NCBI GenBank assembly: GCA_963783865.1
Contig: CAWAPD010000001.1
Location: 930,001 to 994,000, forward strand
Direction of reading: 5' to 3'
DNA length: 64,000 nucleotides
Origin: CAWAPD01 sp963783865
GTDB lineage: Bacteria > Actinomycetota > Thermoleophilia > UBA2241
Of this stretch, positions 27,597 through 36,002 are shown piece after piece. Positions within the stretch are counted from its first letter, which is position 1. Each line of letters begins with the position of its first letter. The position numbers were made by a program, and so were the translations under genes. The notes under the pieces were generated by a model, which did not search any database, was not told the DNA's origin, and saw nothing but the letters and a program-made list of their open reading frames with translations.

Positions 27597-30500
27597 GTGA
27601 CTCGCGCCGACAAGGAGAGCACGGCCGCAGCGCCCAAGAGCGCCGGTCGGCCTCGCGCGACCGCTCCCCGCATCGGCGGCAAGCCTGGGGCGAACCCGCC
27701 GGAGGACATCGTCCAACGCCAGAACCTCGCCCTTCGCCGTGTCGTCGAGCAGCTCTCGGCGATGATGACCGGCGGCTTCGACCTCCCCCGCCTCGCCGCG
27801 ACGATCTGCGCGGAGATCATCGACGCGCTGCCGACGGGCGCCTGCGACGCCTACGTCCGGCGCGGCAGCCCGCTCGTGTGCATCGCCAGCTACAACCTCG
27901 AGGGGTGCGACGAAGAGTACGAGAACCGGCCGTTCTCGCTGGAGCACTTCCCCATGACCCGGATGGCGGCGGACGTGGGGGAGACGGTCGTCATACCTTC
28001 GGTCGACGACCCCCGCTTGAACGAGTTCGAGCGGCAGAACCTCGAGGAGTACGACTACGCGAGCGAGCTGTGCATGCCGCTCGAGGTCGAGGGCGAGGTG
28101 GTCGGGATCATCGACGTGTTCGACTATGAGCCGCGCGACTACGCCGAGTCGCTGGACTTCGTGCGCGCCATGGGCGAGCTCTTCGCCGGCGTGCTGGCCA
28201 ACAGCAACCTGGTCGAGAAGCTCAAGGACGCCAACCGCAACCTCGGCCTGCTCGCCGACGCCGGCCTCGAGTTCGGGGCGAGCCTCGACCTCGACCAGGT
28301 CCTCCGTGCGATCGTCACCGCGATGTGCACCGCCTGCGACGCCGAATGCTGCGAGATCTACCGCCTCGACCCCGACGCCGTGCGCGGCCTCGTGAGCGTC
28401 GACAAGGGGCGGTTCGTCGAGGACTTCTCGTCCGAGGCGATGCCCACGGGGGAGCTCACGGCGATGGCGATCGTCCTGCAGTCGGGCGAACCATACTCCG
28501 TGAGCGACATCGACGACCCCGGGGTGCCTCCTGACGTGCGCGCCGACTGGTCCCGCTGGGACGACATCCGCAGCGGTCTGGTCCTGCCGCTCGTCTACGG
28601 CGGCTCGCGCATGGGCGTGCTTGCCGTCTACGACTCGCGGGTGCGCGACTTCGACGCCCTCGAGCTGCCGCGCGCGCTGGCGCAGCTGGCGGCGCAGGCG
28701 ATGGGCAACGCCGACCTCTACCGGCAGCTCGAGCTCCGCAGCCGCGAGGCAGAGCTCCTGAACGAGATCGCCCGGCGCACCACCGCCACCCTTGAGATGG
28801 ACGAGATCGCGCGCTCCACGCTCGACGCCCTCAAGCAGCTGCTGGCGTTCGACCGGGGCGTGATCGTGGTCGAGAACGGCGAGTACGGCAGCGACGCGTA
28901 CCTGTGGCGCGCCGACGGCAGAACGGAGCTGATCCCCATCACCGACGAGGTCGACCTGTTCGCCTCCGAGCTCTCACGACACCCGATCTTCGTGTTCGAC
29001 GACCCGTCGCAGCTGCCGGCCGAGATCCCCGGCCTGACCGACGACGTCGTCAGCGGCGTGATGATCGCCCTGCACGGCGACGGCCGCGTGATCGGCTCGC
29101 TGGCACTGGCCAGCACGCGTCGCAACGGGCTCGGGGTCCTCGACTACAGCGTCCTGGAGCGCGTGGGCACCCATCTGTCGCTGGCCGTCGCCAACGCCCG
29201 CATGTACGAGCGCATCCAGCGCCTGCATGTGGTCAACCTCAAGGCGCTGACCTCGGCCCTGACGGCGAAGGACTACTACACGGTGGGGCACGCGGCGCGG
29301 GTCTCGGCATACATGATTCTGCTGGCGCGGCAGCTTGGTTGGGGTCTCGACCAGTCCCAGCGCATCGAGCAGGCGGCGTATCTGCACGACATCGGCAAGA
29401 TCGGCATCTCCGACCGCGTGCTCCTCAAGCCGAGCGGTCTCAATCCCCACGAGTGGGAGCTCATGCGCCGGCACCCGATCTTCAGCGCCGACATCATCCG
29501 GCCGCTGTTCGCCGACGAGCTGGTGCTCGGCGTGCGGCACCACCACGAGCGCTGGGACGGCGACGGCTACCCCGACGGCCTCAGCGGCGAGGAGGTGCCG
29601 CTGGTCGCGCGGGCGATGGCGGTCGTCGACGCCTACGACGCGATGTCGTTCCGGCGCCCGTACCGCAACGCGCGCTCGTACCGCGAGTGCCTGAGCGAGC
29701 TGCACCGCTGCCGCGGCTCGCAGTTCGACCCGGCCATGGTGGACGCGTTCGCACACGTGCTGCGCGCGCTCGAGGGGCGGCGCGCCAAGGCGATCAAGGT
29801 CGCCGAAAAGGCGGCCCGGGCGATCGACGTCGAGATGCACCTCAGACTGAACGGACCCGAGGACGAGCGGCGCCGGGAGTACAAGGAGATCGCCGCCACC
29901 CTGCGGCGCATCACGGCCGAGAACCCGCCCACGCGCTACCTGCAGACGTTCGGCCAGCGCGACGGCAAGTTCGTGATGATCGTCGACCCCGACGACGACC
30001 CGGTCACCCATGTCGCCGTCGGCCGGGAGGTCTACGCCGACCAGGAACTGCCCGAGGCGTTCGCCGGCATGCGGCTCGACAGCAACGCGCTCGTGATCGA
30101 CGAGTTCGGCGCCTGGGTGAGCGGCCGCGTGCCCCTGATGGGGCCGGACGGCCGCGTCGTGGCGGTCGTGGCCGCCGACCTGCCGCCGATGGCCGGGATC
30201 GACCTCGAGGGCCTGAACAGCGACGTCACCGAGACGTTCGCCGACATGGTGCGCAGCAACATCGACCAGTCGACCCGTCAGGAGCTGGAGGCGATCACCG
30301 ACGGCCTCACCGGGTTGTACAACCACCGCTACCTGCACGAGCGCCTGGCAGACGAGGTCGAACGAGCCGCGGCCGACGGGAAGCCGCTCACCCTGCTGCT
30401 CTGCGACCTGGACGACTTCAAGGCCTTCAACGCGCAGCACGGATACGAGGAGGGCGACCGCGCGTTGCGCGCGGTCGCCCTCATCATCGGAGAGTGCCTC

Positions 30501-30788
30501 CGCGGCGTCGACCTGGTCGCCCGCTACGGCGGCGACGAGTTCGCCGCCATCCTGATCGAGACGGGACCGGCCGGCGCCGCCGAGGTCGCCGACCGCATCC
30601 GCAACGCCGTCGCCAAGGCGCGCTTCACGCCTGACCGCCAGCAGCTGACCGCGAGCCTCGGCTTCGCCTCGTTCCCCGCCCACTGCGCCAGCCGCGAGGA
30701 GCTGGTCGACAAGGCGGAGTGGGCGCGGCTGCGGGCCAAGCGCAGCGGGCGCGACGCGGTCGTCGCCTTCACGCCGCAGGCGGACTGA
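27597..30788 (+). CDS. Triple-GAF / HD-GYP / GGDEF c-di-GMP enzyme
   Basis: A 1063-residue cytosolic protein, start GTG 27597 behind a purine-rich AGAGGGGG. After a ~50-residue basic/Pro-rich leader come three GAF domains (~60-215, 220-385, 395-545). The HD-GYP domain spans ~555-750, with HDIGKIG (His597), HHHERWDGDGYPDGL and DAYDAMSFRRPY. A PDC/Cache-like segment follows (~775-895: PPTRYLQTF, KFVMIVDPDDDP, VIDEFGAWVSG). The GGDEF domain is ~900-1060, with RYGGDEFAAIL (GGDEF at codon 978) and the intact I-site RGVD. Both synthesis and breakdown of c-di-GMP are therefore predicted in one chain, the cyclase being product-inhibited. It is the same design as the protein at 9216, but with a live cyclase. 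Confidence 0.93.
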   Translation: MTRADKESTAAAPKSAGRPRATAPRIGGKPGANPPEDIVQRQNLALRRVVEQLSAMMTGGFDLPRLAATICAEIIDALPTGACDAYVRRGSPLVCIASYNLEGCDEEYENRPFSLEHFPMTRMAADVGETVVIPSVDDPRLNEFERQNLEEYDYASELCMPLEVEGEVVGIIDVFDYEPRDYAESLDFVRAMGELFAGVLANSNLVEKLKDANRNLGLLADAGLEFGASLDLDQVLRAIVTAMCTACDAECCEIYRLDPDAVRGLVSVDKGRFVEDFSSEAMPTGELTAMAIVLQSGEPYSVSDIDDPGVPPDVRADWSRWDDIRSGLVLPLVYGGSRMGVLAVYDSRVRDFDALELPRALAQLAAQAMGNADLYRQLELRSREAELLNEIARRTTATLEMDEIARSTLDALKQLLAFDRGVIVVENGEYGSDAYLWRADGRTELIPITDEVDLFASELSRHPIFVFDDPSQLPAEIPGLTDDVVSGVMIALHGDGRVIGSLALASTRRNGLGVLDYSVLERVGTHLSLAVANARMYERIQRLHVVNLKALTSALTAKDYYTVGHAARVSAYMILLARQLGWGLDQSQRIEQAAYLHDIGKIGISDRVLLKPSGLNPHEWELMRRHPIFSADIIRPLFADELVLGVRHHHERWDGDGYPDGLSGEEVPLVARAMAVVDAYDAMSFRRPYRNARSYRECLSELHRCRGSQFDPAMVDAFAHVLRALEGRRAKAIKVAEKAARAIDVEMHLRLNGPEDERRREYKEIAATLRRITAENPPTRYLQTFGQRDGKFVMIVDPDDDPVTHVAVGREVYADQELPEAFAGMRLDSNALVIDEFGAWVSGRVPLMGPDGRVVAVVAADLPPMAGIDLEGLNSDVTETFADMVRSNIDQSTRQELEAITDGLTGLYNHRYLHERLADEVERAAADGKPLTLLLCDLDDFKAFNAQHGYEEGDRALRAVALIIGECLRGVDLVARYGGDEFAAILIETGPAGAAEVADRIRNAVAKARFTPDRQQLTASLGFASFPAHCASREELVDKAEWARLRAKRSGRDAVVAFTPQAD

Positions 30789-30844
30789 CGCAGCGGGGGG
30801 CGGCCGGCCCGCAGCCGCGCCCACCGTCTGCCGCGCCCCGCTGC

Positions 30845-30850
30845 TACAAT
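30845..30850 (+). promoter_or_regulatory. Putative -10 (TACAAT) of the kinase/kdpE operon
   Basis: TACAAT lies 34 bases before the GTG at 30884. No good -35 is found at the usual spacing, as expected for an activated promoter. Confidence 0.4.
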
Positions 30851-30883
30851 CGTCGCGACCGGCCACCCCGACCCGGGGATCAC

Positions 30884-32427
30884 GTGATCCGCAGAGCGCC
30901 ATCCTGGCTCGTCCGGCACGGCTACGTTCTCGCCGTCGCCGCCATCGCGGTCTCGACGCTCGTCTTCCTGCCCGGCCGGTCCACCTTCGCGAAGGGGCAG
31001 TGGGCCCTGCTCTACCTGCTCATCGTCGTGCTCGTGGCCGGCGCCAGCGGCACCGGCCCCGCGATCCTCGCCGCGGTCCTCGGCTTCCTCGTATGGGACT
31101 TCTTCTTCCTGCCGCCGTACCACACGCTGGTCGTCCACGACCCGAAGGACTGGCTCTCGCTCGTCGTGTTCCTCGCGGTGGGCGTGATCATGGGCATCCA
31201 GACAGGTCGGATGCGAGAGCGCGAGGAGCGGGCGGTGGCCCGCCAGCGCGAGAGCGCCCTCCTGAACCGGCTGAGCACCTCGCTCGTGTCCGAGACCTCG
31301 ACCGACACGATGGCGCAGCTCGTCCTCGGCGAGGCGGTCGACCTGCTCGGCGCGGGGTCGGCGACGCTCTTCGTGCCCGGCGGCGACGGGCTGGTCGGTC
31401 TGTGCGCCGCTCCGCCGTGCGACGCCCCCGACCCGGGGGTCGCGACGCAGGCCGAGTGGGCCTTCGCGCACGACGAGCAACTGGGGCTGTCTGTCCGGGC
31501 GCCCGCGGTCGCCCGCGCCGGCGCCGCCGGCCCCGCCGGCGACGGGGGCGTCTATCTTCCGCTGCGCAGTCCGAGCGGCGTCACCGGCGTGCTCGCCGTT
31601 GGGCCGAGACCGTCGGGACGCGCCTTCGACGCCGACGACAGCCGCGTGCTCGCCTCGCTGGCGAACCTGGTCGCGGTCTTCCTCGAGCGCCAGGGGCTGC
31701 AGGCGGCGGCGACGCAGGCCGAGGCGCTGCGCGAGGCCGACCGGCTCAAGTCGAGCCTGCTGTCGTCGGTCTCCCACGAGCTGAAGACGCCGCTGGCGGC
31801 GCTGACGGCGACGGTCAGCAACCTGCTCGAGAGCGACGTCGACTGGGATGAGCAGAGCGTGCGCGACGAGCTGCGGGCGATCGTGGCCGACGTGACCCGC
31901 CTGAACAACAGCATCGGCGCGCTGCTCGACCTGTCGCGGCTCGAGGCCAGGGCGTGGGAGCCGCGGCGCGAGCCCTACGACCTCGGCGAGATCGTGGCGG
32001 CGAGCCTGGACACGGTCCCCATCCACCAGCGAGACCGTGTCGAGTTGGCCGTCCCGGACGACCTGCCCACCCTCGATGTCGACTTCGTGCAGTGGACGCG
32101 CGTGTTCCAGAACCTGCTGGAGAACGCGCTCCTGTACACCGGCGGGCGAGGGCCGGTGACGGTCGGAGCCGCCGCGACCGCCGGCGGCGTGCGCCTGTGG
32201 GTCGAGGACGAAGGGCCCGGCGTGCCGGGCGACGAACACGAGGCCGTGTTCGAGAAGTTCTACCGCGGCCGGCAGACCGGCGTCCAGGCGCCGTCGGGCA
32301 CCGGTCTCGGGTTGGCGATCACGCGCGAGATCGTGCACGCGCACGGCGGCACGATCTTCGTGGAAGACGTGGCGCCTCACGGCGCGCGCTTCGTGATCGC
32401 GTTGCCGGGCGGCGCCGAGGGGGAGGC

Positions 32428-32431
<4 letters not shown>
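30884..32431 (+). CDS. kdpD: KdpD-like membrane histidine kinase (C-terminal half of KdpD)
   Basis: A 515-residue sensor kinase. Residues ~8-105 hold four hydrophobic helices of the KdpD/DUF4118 type (LAVAAIAVSTLVFLPG, ALLYLLIVVLVAGASGTGPAILAAVLGFLVWDFFFLPPYHT). A GAF-like region (~125-275) follows, then HisKA with SSVSHELKTPL (His298) and HATPase with NLLENALLYT, DEGPGVP and GTGLGLAI. The N-terminal KdpD nucleotide-binding and Usp domains are missing; they are encoded separately at 38663-39817, beyond kdpC. GTG 30884 is taken as start since the upstream frame is non-coding in character. The stop overlaps kdpE (ATGA). It probably senses K+ limitation or turgor and phosphorylates KdpE. Confidence 0.9.
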
Positions 32432-33153
<722 letters not shown>

Positions 33154-33189
33154 GCGACCTTCGCATCAGTCCCGCGGTACGCCGGCACC

Positions 33190-33253
33190 GTCACGCGCTC
33201 TTAACGACGAACGTTCCGTATTCACGCGGCCATAACTCGGCTCCGGACATACT
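33190..33253 (+). promoter_or_regulatory. Candidate KdpE-regulated promoter P1: two 7-4-7 boxes and a -10
   Basis: Boxes at 33190-33206 and 33221-33237 each contain TTCACGC-like and TTAACG-like half-sites 11 bases apart; the box starts are 31 bases apart. The sequence CATACT at 33248-33253 lies 9 bases past the last half-site, where a PhoB-type activated promoter would have its -10. It would serve the small ORF at 33340. Confidence 0.5.
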
Positions 33254-33339
33254 TGCGCCAGAGGGTGTCGGTCGCCCGAGCATGGTCGTGGGCCCTTGAT
33301 GGCTTCGGGCGCGGGCGTCTGCCCGAGAAAGGTCGCAGC

Positions 33340-33429
33340 ATGTGGTTCGGCATCGTCTGGCTGGCAGCGCTCGGTGTGATGCTGCTCGCGGTCTATGAGG
33401 CGACCGTGCGTCGCCTTCGTCGCCGCTAG
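33340..33429 (+). CDS. 29-residue single-helix membrane peptide
   Basis: The ORF starts with ATG behind a GAAAGG-type ribosome site. It begins MWFGIVWLAALGVMLLAV and ends in a basic tail (VRRLRRR), a typical single-pass N-out small membrane protein. It lies in the kdpE-kdpF leader and is framed by the two direct-repeat promoters. It may be a regulatory partner of the kinase or transporter. No family is recognised. Confidence 0.5.
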   Translation: MWFGIVWLAALGVMLLAVYEATVRRLRRR

Positions 33430-33481
33430 AACGTACAGCAGGGAGCGAGGGCCGGCACGGCCGCGTGCGCCCGGGCCGGCC

Positions 33482-33546
33482 TTCACGCAGTCTTTACGTC
33501 TGCCCCCGGCCCCTTCACGCGAGCTTAGCGCGTCCGGGGGTAGCCT
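33482..33546 (+). promoter_or_regulatory. Candidate KdpE-regulated promoter P2: two 7-4-7 boxes and a -10
   Basis: Boxes at 33482-33498 and 33514-33530 repeat the P1 design: TTCACGC, 4 bases, then TTTACG or TTAGCG. The box starts are 32 bases apart. TAGCCT at 33541-33546 is again 9 bases past the last half-site. It would serve the ORF at 33620. Confidence 0.5.
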
Positions 33547-33619
33547 CACAGCAGGTGCGGCGGCGTGCGGTGCGTTGTTCCGCGCGTCGGCGAACGGCGA
33601 AGCAAAGGAGGATCGGGCG

Positions 33620-33850
33620 ATGCTCACACTGGTCGGGGAGATTCTGATCGACCTGGTGTTCGTCGCGTCGGTCGTTGCCATCGTGTCGTGTCTGGCGCAC
33701 CTGCTCTCGCTGACGGTCCGCGAGCAGAGGGAACTCAAGACCGCGGCCCACATGAACCCGCCGATGCGCGAGAGAACGCGCGTCGAGAGGCCGCGGATCA
33801 CAAGCCTACGGCCGGGCATCGCCCGCCATCACACGTCGTCGTCGGGCTGA
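33620..33850 (+). CDS. 76-residue membrane protein of unknown function
   Basis: ATG 33620 follows AAAGGAGG. Residues ~5-33 (EILIDLVFVASVVAIVSCLAHLLSL) form one membrane helix. A charged tail follows (VREQRELKTAAHMNPPMRERTRVERPR). It lies behind the second direct-repeat promoter and is followed by a strong hairpin terminator, so it appears to be its own transcription unit inside the kdp leader. No known family. Confidence 0.55.
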   Translation: MLTLVGEILIDLVFVASVVAIVSCLAHLLSLTVREQRELKTAAHMNPPMRERTRVERPRITSLRPGIARHHTSSSG

Positions 33851-33890
33851 GCCCAGGCGACAGGTGGCGATCTCCCGGCCGTCGATGTAC

Positions 33891-33915
33891 GGGGGCGCTC
33901 GTTCCGAGCGCCCCC
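33891..33915 (+). terminator. Hairpin terminator after the 76-residue membrane ORF
   Basis: Perfect 11-base arms (33891-33901, 33905-33915) with a TTC loop lie 41 bases after the stop codon. This separates the leader ORFs from kdpF unless it is regulated by read-through. Confidence 0.75.
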
Positions 33916-34062
33916 TGTCGTAGACAAAGGCTGTGGCTGGCCAACGGAGCGCAGGGGACAGAGTGGTCGCGGTTACGAGAGGCTCGTTACGATGTCATGG
34001 GTGTGGTAGTCGCGCCGACAGGGTAGGAGTGCGCACGGAGCTACCGGCTTCTGGGGGCAGCC

Positions 34063-34146
34063 GTGGGTGACGTCTTCTATCTGCTGGTCGTTGTGCTGTT
34101 CTTCGCGCTTTCGATCGGCTACGCGCGCGTCGCGCCGAGGCTGTAG
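34063..34146 (+). CDS. 27-residue membrane peptide preceding kdpF
   Basis: GTG 34063 follows GGGGG. The peptide is MGDVFYLLVVVLFFALSIGY then ARVAPRL: one hydrophobic helix and a short basic end. Small ORFs of this style often sit just ahead of kdpF in other bacteria (from memory, not checked). It ends 8 bases before kdpF and is probably the first gene of the kdpFABC message. Confidence 0.55.
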   Translation: MGDVFYLLVVVLFFALSIGYARVAPRL

Positions 34147-34153
34147 AGCCGTC

Positions 34154-34243
34154 GTGAACATCTCCTACCTCGTACTGGGCATCATCTCGGCCCTGCTGAT
34201 CGTCTACCTGTTCTACGCACTCCTGCGACCGGAGAAGTTCTAG
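34154..34243 (+). CDS. kdpF: Potassium-transporting ATPase small subunit KdpF
   Basis: A 29-residue single-helix peptide (VNISYLVLGIISALLIVYLF then YALLRPEKF). The YALLRPE(K/R)F ending is the KdpF hallmark and resembles the YALINAEAF end of the E. coli protein. GTG start. It stabilises the KdpABC complex in the membrane. It lies 18 bases before kdpA, in the standard F-A-B-C order. Confidence 0.9.
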   Translation: MNISYLVLGIISALLIVYLFYALLRPEKF

Positions 34244-34261
34244 CGCGGGCCTAGGGGGGTC

Positions 34262-35993
34262 ATGGGCTGGGGGATCCTGCAGATCGTCGTGTTCGTCGTG
34301 CTGCTGGGGCTGATCGCGAAGCCCCTCGGCCTGTACATGGCCCACGTCTTTCGCGGCGAGCACACGTTCCTCGACCGGGTCGTGCGCCCCGTCGAGAAGC
34401 TGACCTACCGTCTCTGCGGCGTCGACGAGACACGCGAGATGGGCGTCGTCGGCTACGCGGTCTCCCTCATCGTGTTCAACCTTGCCGTGCTTCTCTTCTT
34501 GTACCTGGTCCTGCGCCTGCAGGGTCATCTCCCCCTCAACCCGGCGCACATCCCCGACATGAGTCCCACGGTCGCCTTCAACACGGCCGTCAGCTTCGTG
34601 ACCAACACGAACTGGCAGGTGTACGTCCCCGAGACATCGGTCAGCCTCCTCTCGCAGATGCTTGGGCTCGCCCGCGAGAACTTCGTCTCGGCCGCGGTCG
34701 GCATGGCCGCGGCCGCGGCGTTCATCCGCGGGCTCACGCGCCACTCCGGCAAGCAGCTCGGCAACTTCTGGGTCGACATGACGCGCAGCTTCCTCTACGT
34801 GCTGCTGCCCATCGCGATCGTCGGCACCATGGTCCTCGTCTCGCAGGGCGTCGTGCAGAACCTCAGCGGACCGACGCACGCGGTGACGGTCGAGGGGGTC
34901 ACGCAGAGTATCGCCCAGGGTCCGTTCGCGTCGCAGGAGATCATCAAGGAGCTGGGCACGAACGGCGGCGGGTCGTACAACGCCAACTCGGCACACCCGT
35001 ACGAGAACCCCACACCACTGACCAACCTCATCGAGATGCTGGCGCTTCTGGCCATCCCGGTCTCCTTCACCTACACGTTCGGACGCTTCGCCGGCAACCA
35101 GCGACAGGGCTGGGCGCTGTTCGCGGCCGCGATCTCGATCCTCCTCATGAGCGTCGCCGTCATGTACTGGAGCGAACAGCGGGGCAACCCGATCCTGACG
35201 AAGCTGGGCGCGGACCAGGCCTCCACCGCCACACAGGGGGGCGGCAACATGGAGGGCAAGGAGGTCCGGTTCGGGATCTCCAACTCGATCCTCTTCGCGA
35301 CGGCGACGACCGACACGTCGTGCGGGGCGGTCAACAACGGTCACGACAGCCTCACCCCGATCGCCGGCGGCATGGCGATGCTCAACATCGCCCTGGGCGA
35401 GGTCGTGTTCGGCGGCGTCGGCGTCGGCATCATGGGGCTCCTCATCAACGCCATCCTGGCGGTGTTCATCGCCGGCCTCATGGTGGGCCGCACGCCGGAG
35501 TACCTGGGCAAGAAGATCGAGGGGCGCGAGATGAAGCTCGCGGTGCTCGCGGTCCTGTACTTCTGCGTGACCGCCCTGGGTTTCGCGGCGCTCGCCGCGG
35601 TACTTCCGGCCGGCAAGGACGCCGCCCTCAACCCGGGGCCGCACGGCCTCTCGGAGATCCTCTACGGCACGATCTCGCAGACCGGCAACAACGGCTGCGC
35701 CTTCGCCGGTCTGACCGCCAGCGGACGGTTCTGGAGCACCATCGGCGGGCCTCTGCATGATGTGGGGCCGCTTCTTCTTCATCATCCCGTGCCTGGCCCT
35801 GGCGAGCTCGCTGGCCGGGAAGAAGTCGGTCCCGCCCTCGCCGGGCACGTTCCCGACCACCGGACCGATCTTCGTGGTGCTGCTGGTCGGCGTGATCCTC
35901 ATCGTCGGCGCGCTCACCTTCTTCCCGGCTCTGGCGCTCGGGCCGATCGTCGAGCAGTTCCTCATGAACGCCGGCAAGCTGTTCGGGGGGTGA
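34262..35993 (+). CDS. kdpA: Potassium-transporting ATPase subunit A, interrupted by a 1-base frameshift
   Basis: KdpA is the K+-selective channel-like subunit. The four selectivity loops are seen: VTNTNWQVY, GTNGGGSYNANSAHP, TTDTSCGAVNNGHDSLTP and SQTGNNGCAFAG. ATG 34262 follows GGGGGGT. The frame is intact to FWSTIGG (~35745), then shifts. The true C-terminus (CMMWGRFFFIIPCLALASSLAGK ... to KLFGG, stop at 35993) continues in another frame. Deleting one G in the GGG at 35747-35749 restores a 576-residue KdpA. The uncorrected frame runs on to 36010 with nonsense. It is either a sequencing indel or a real inactivation; the intact kdpB and kdpC favour an error. Confidence 0.88.
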
Positions 35994-36002
35994 TCCGGCG
36001 GG

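Noticed and set aside
33973..33992. TTACGA repeated 14 bases apart before kdpF, considered as another KdpE box
   Set aside because: The spacing is 14, not 11, and the TTCACGC half-site is missing.
35757..35993. Separate 78-codon ORF (MMWGRFFFIIPC...)
   Set aside because: It is the displaced C-terminus of KdpA, not an independent gene.
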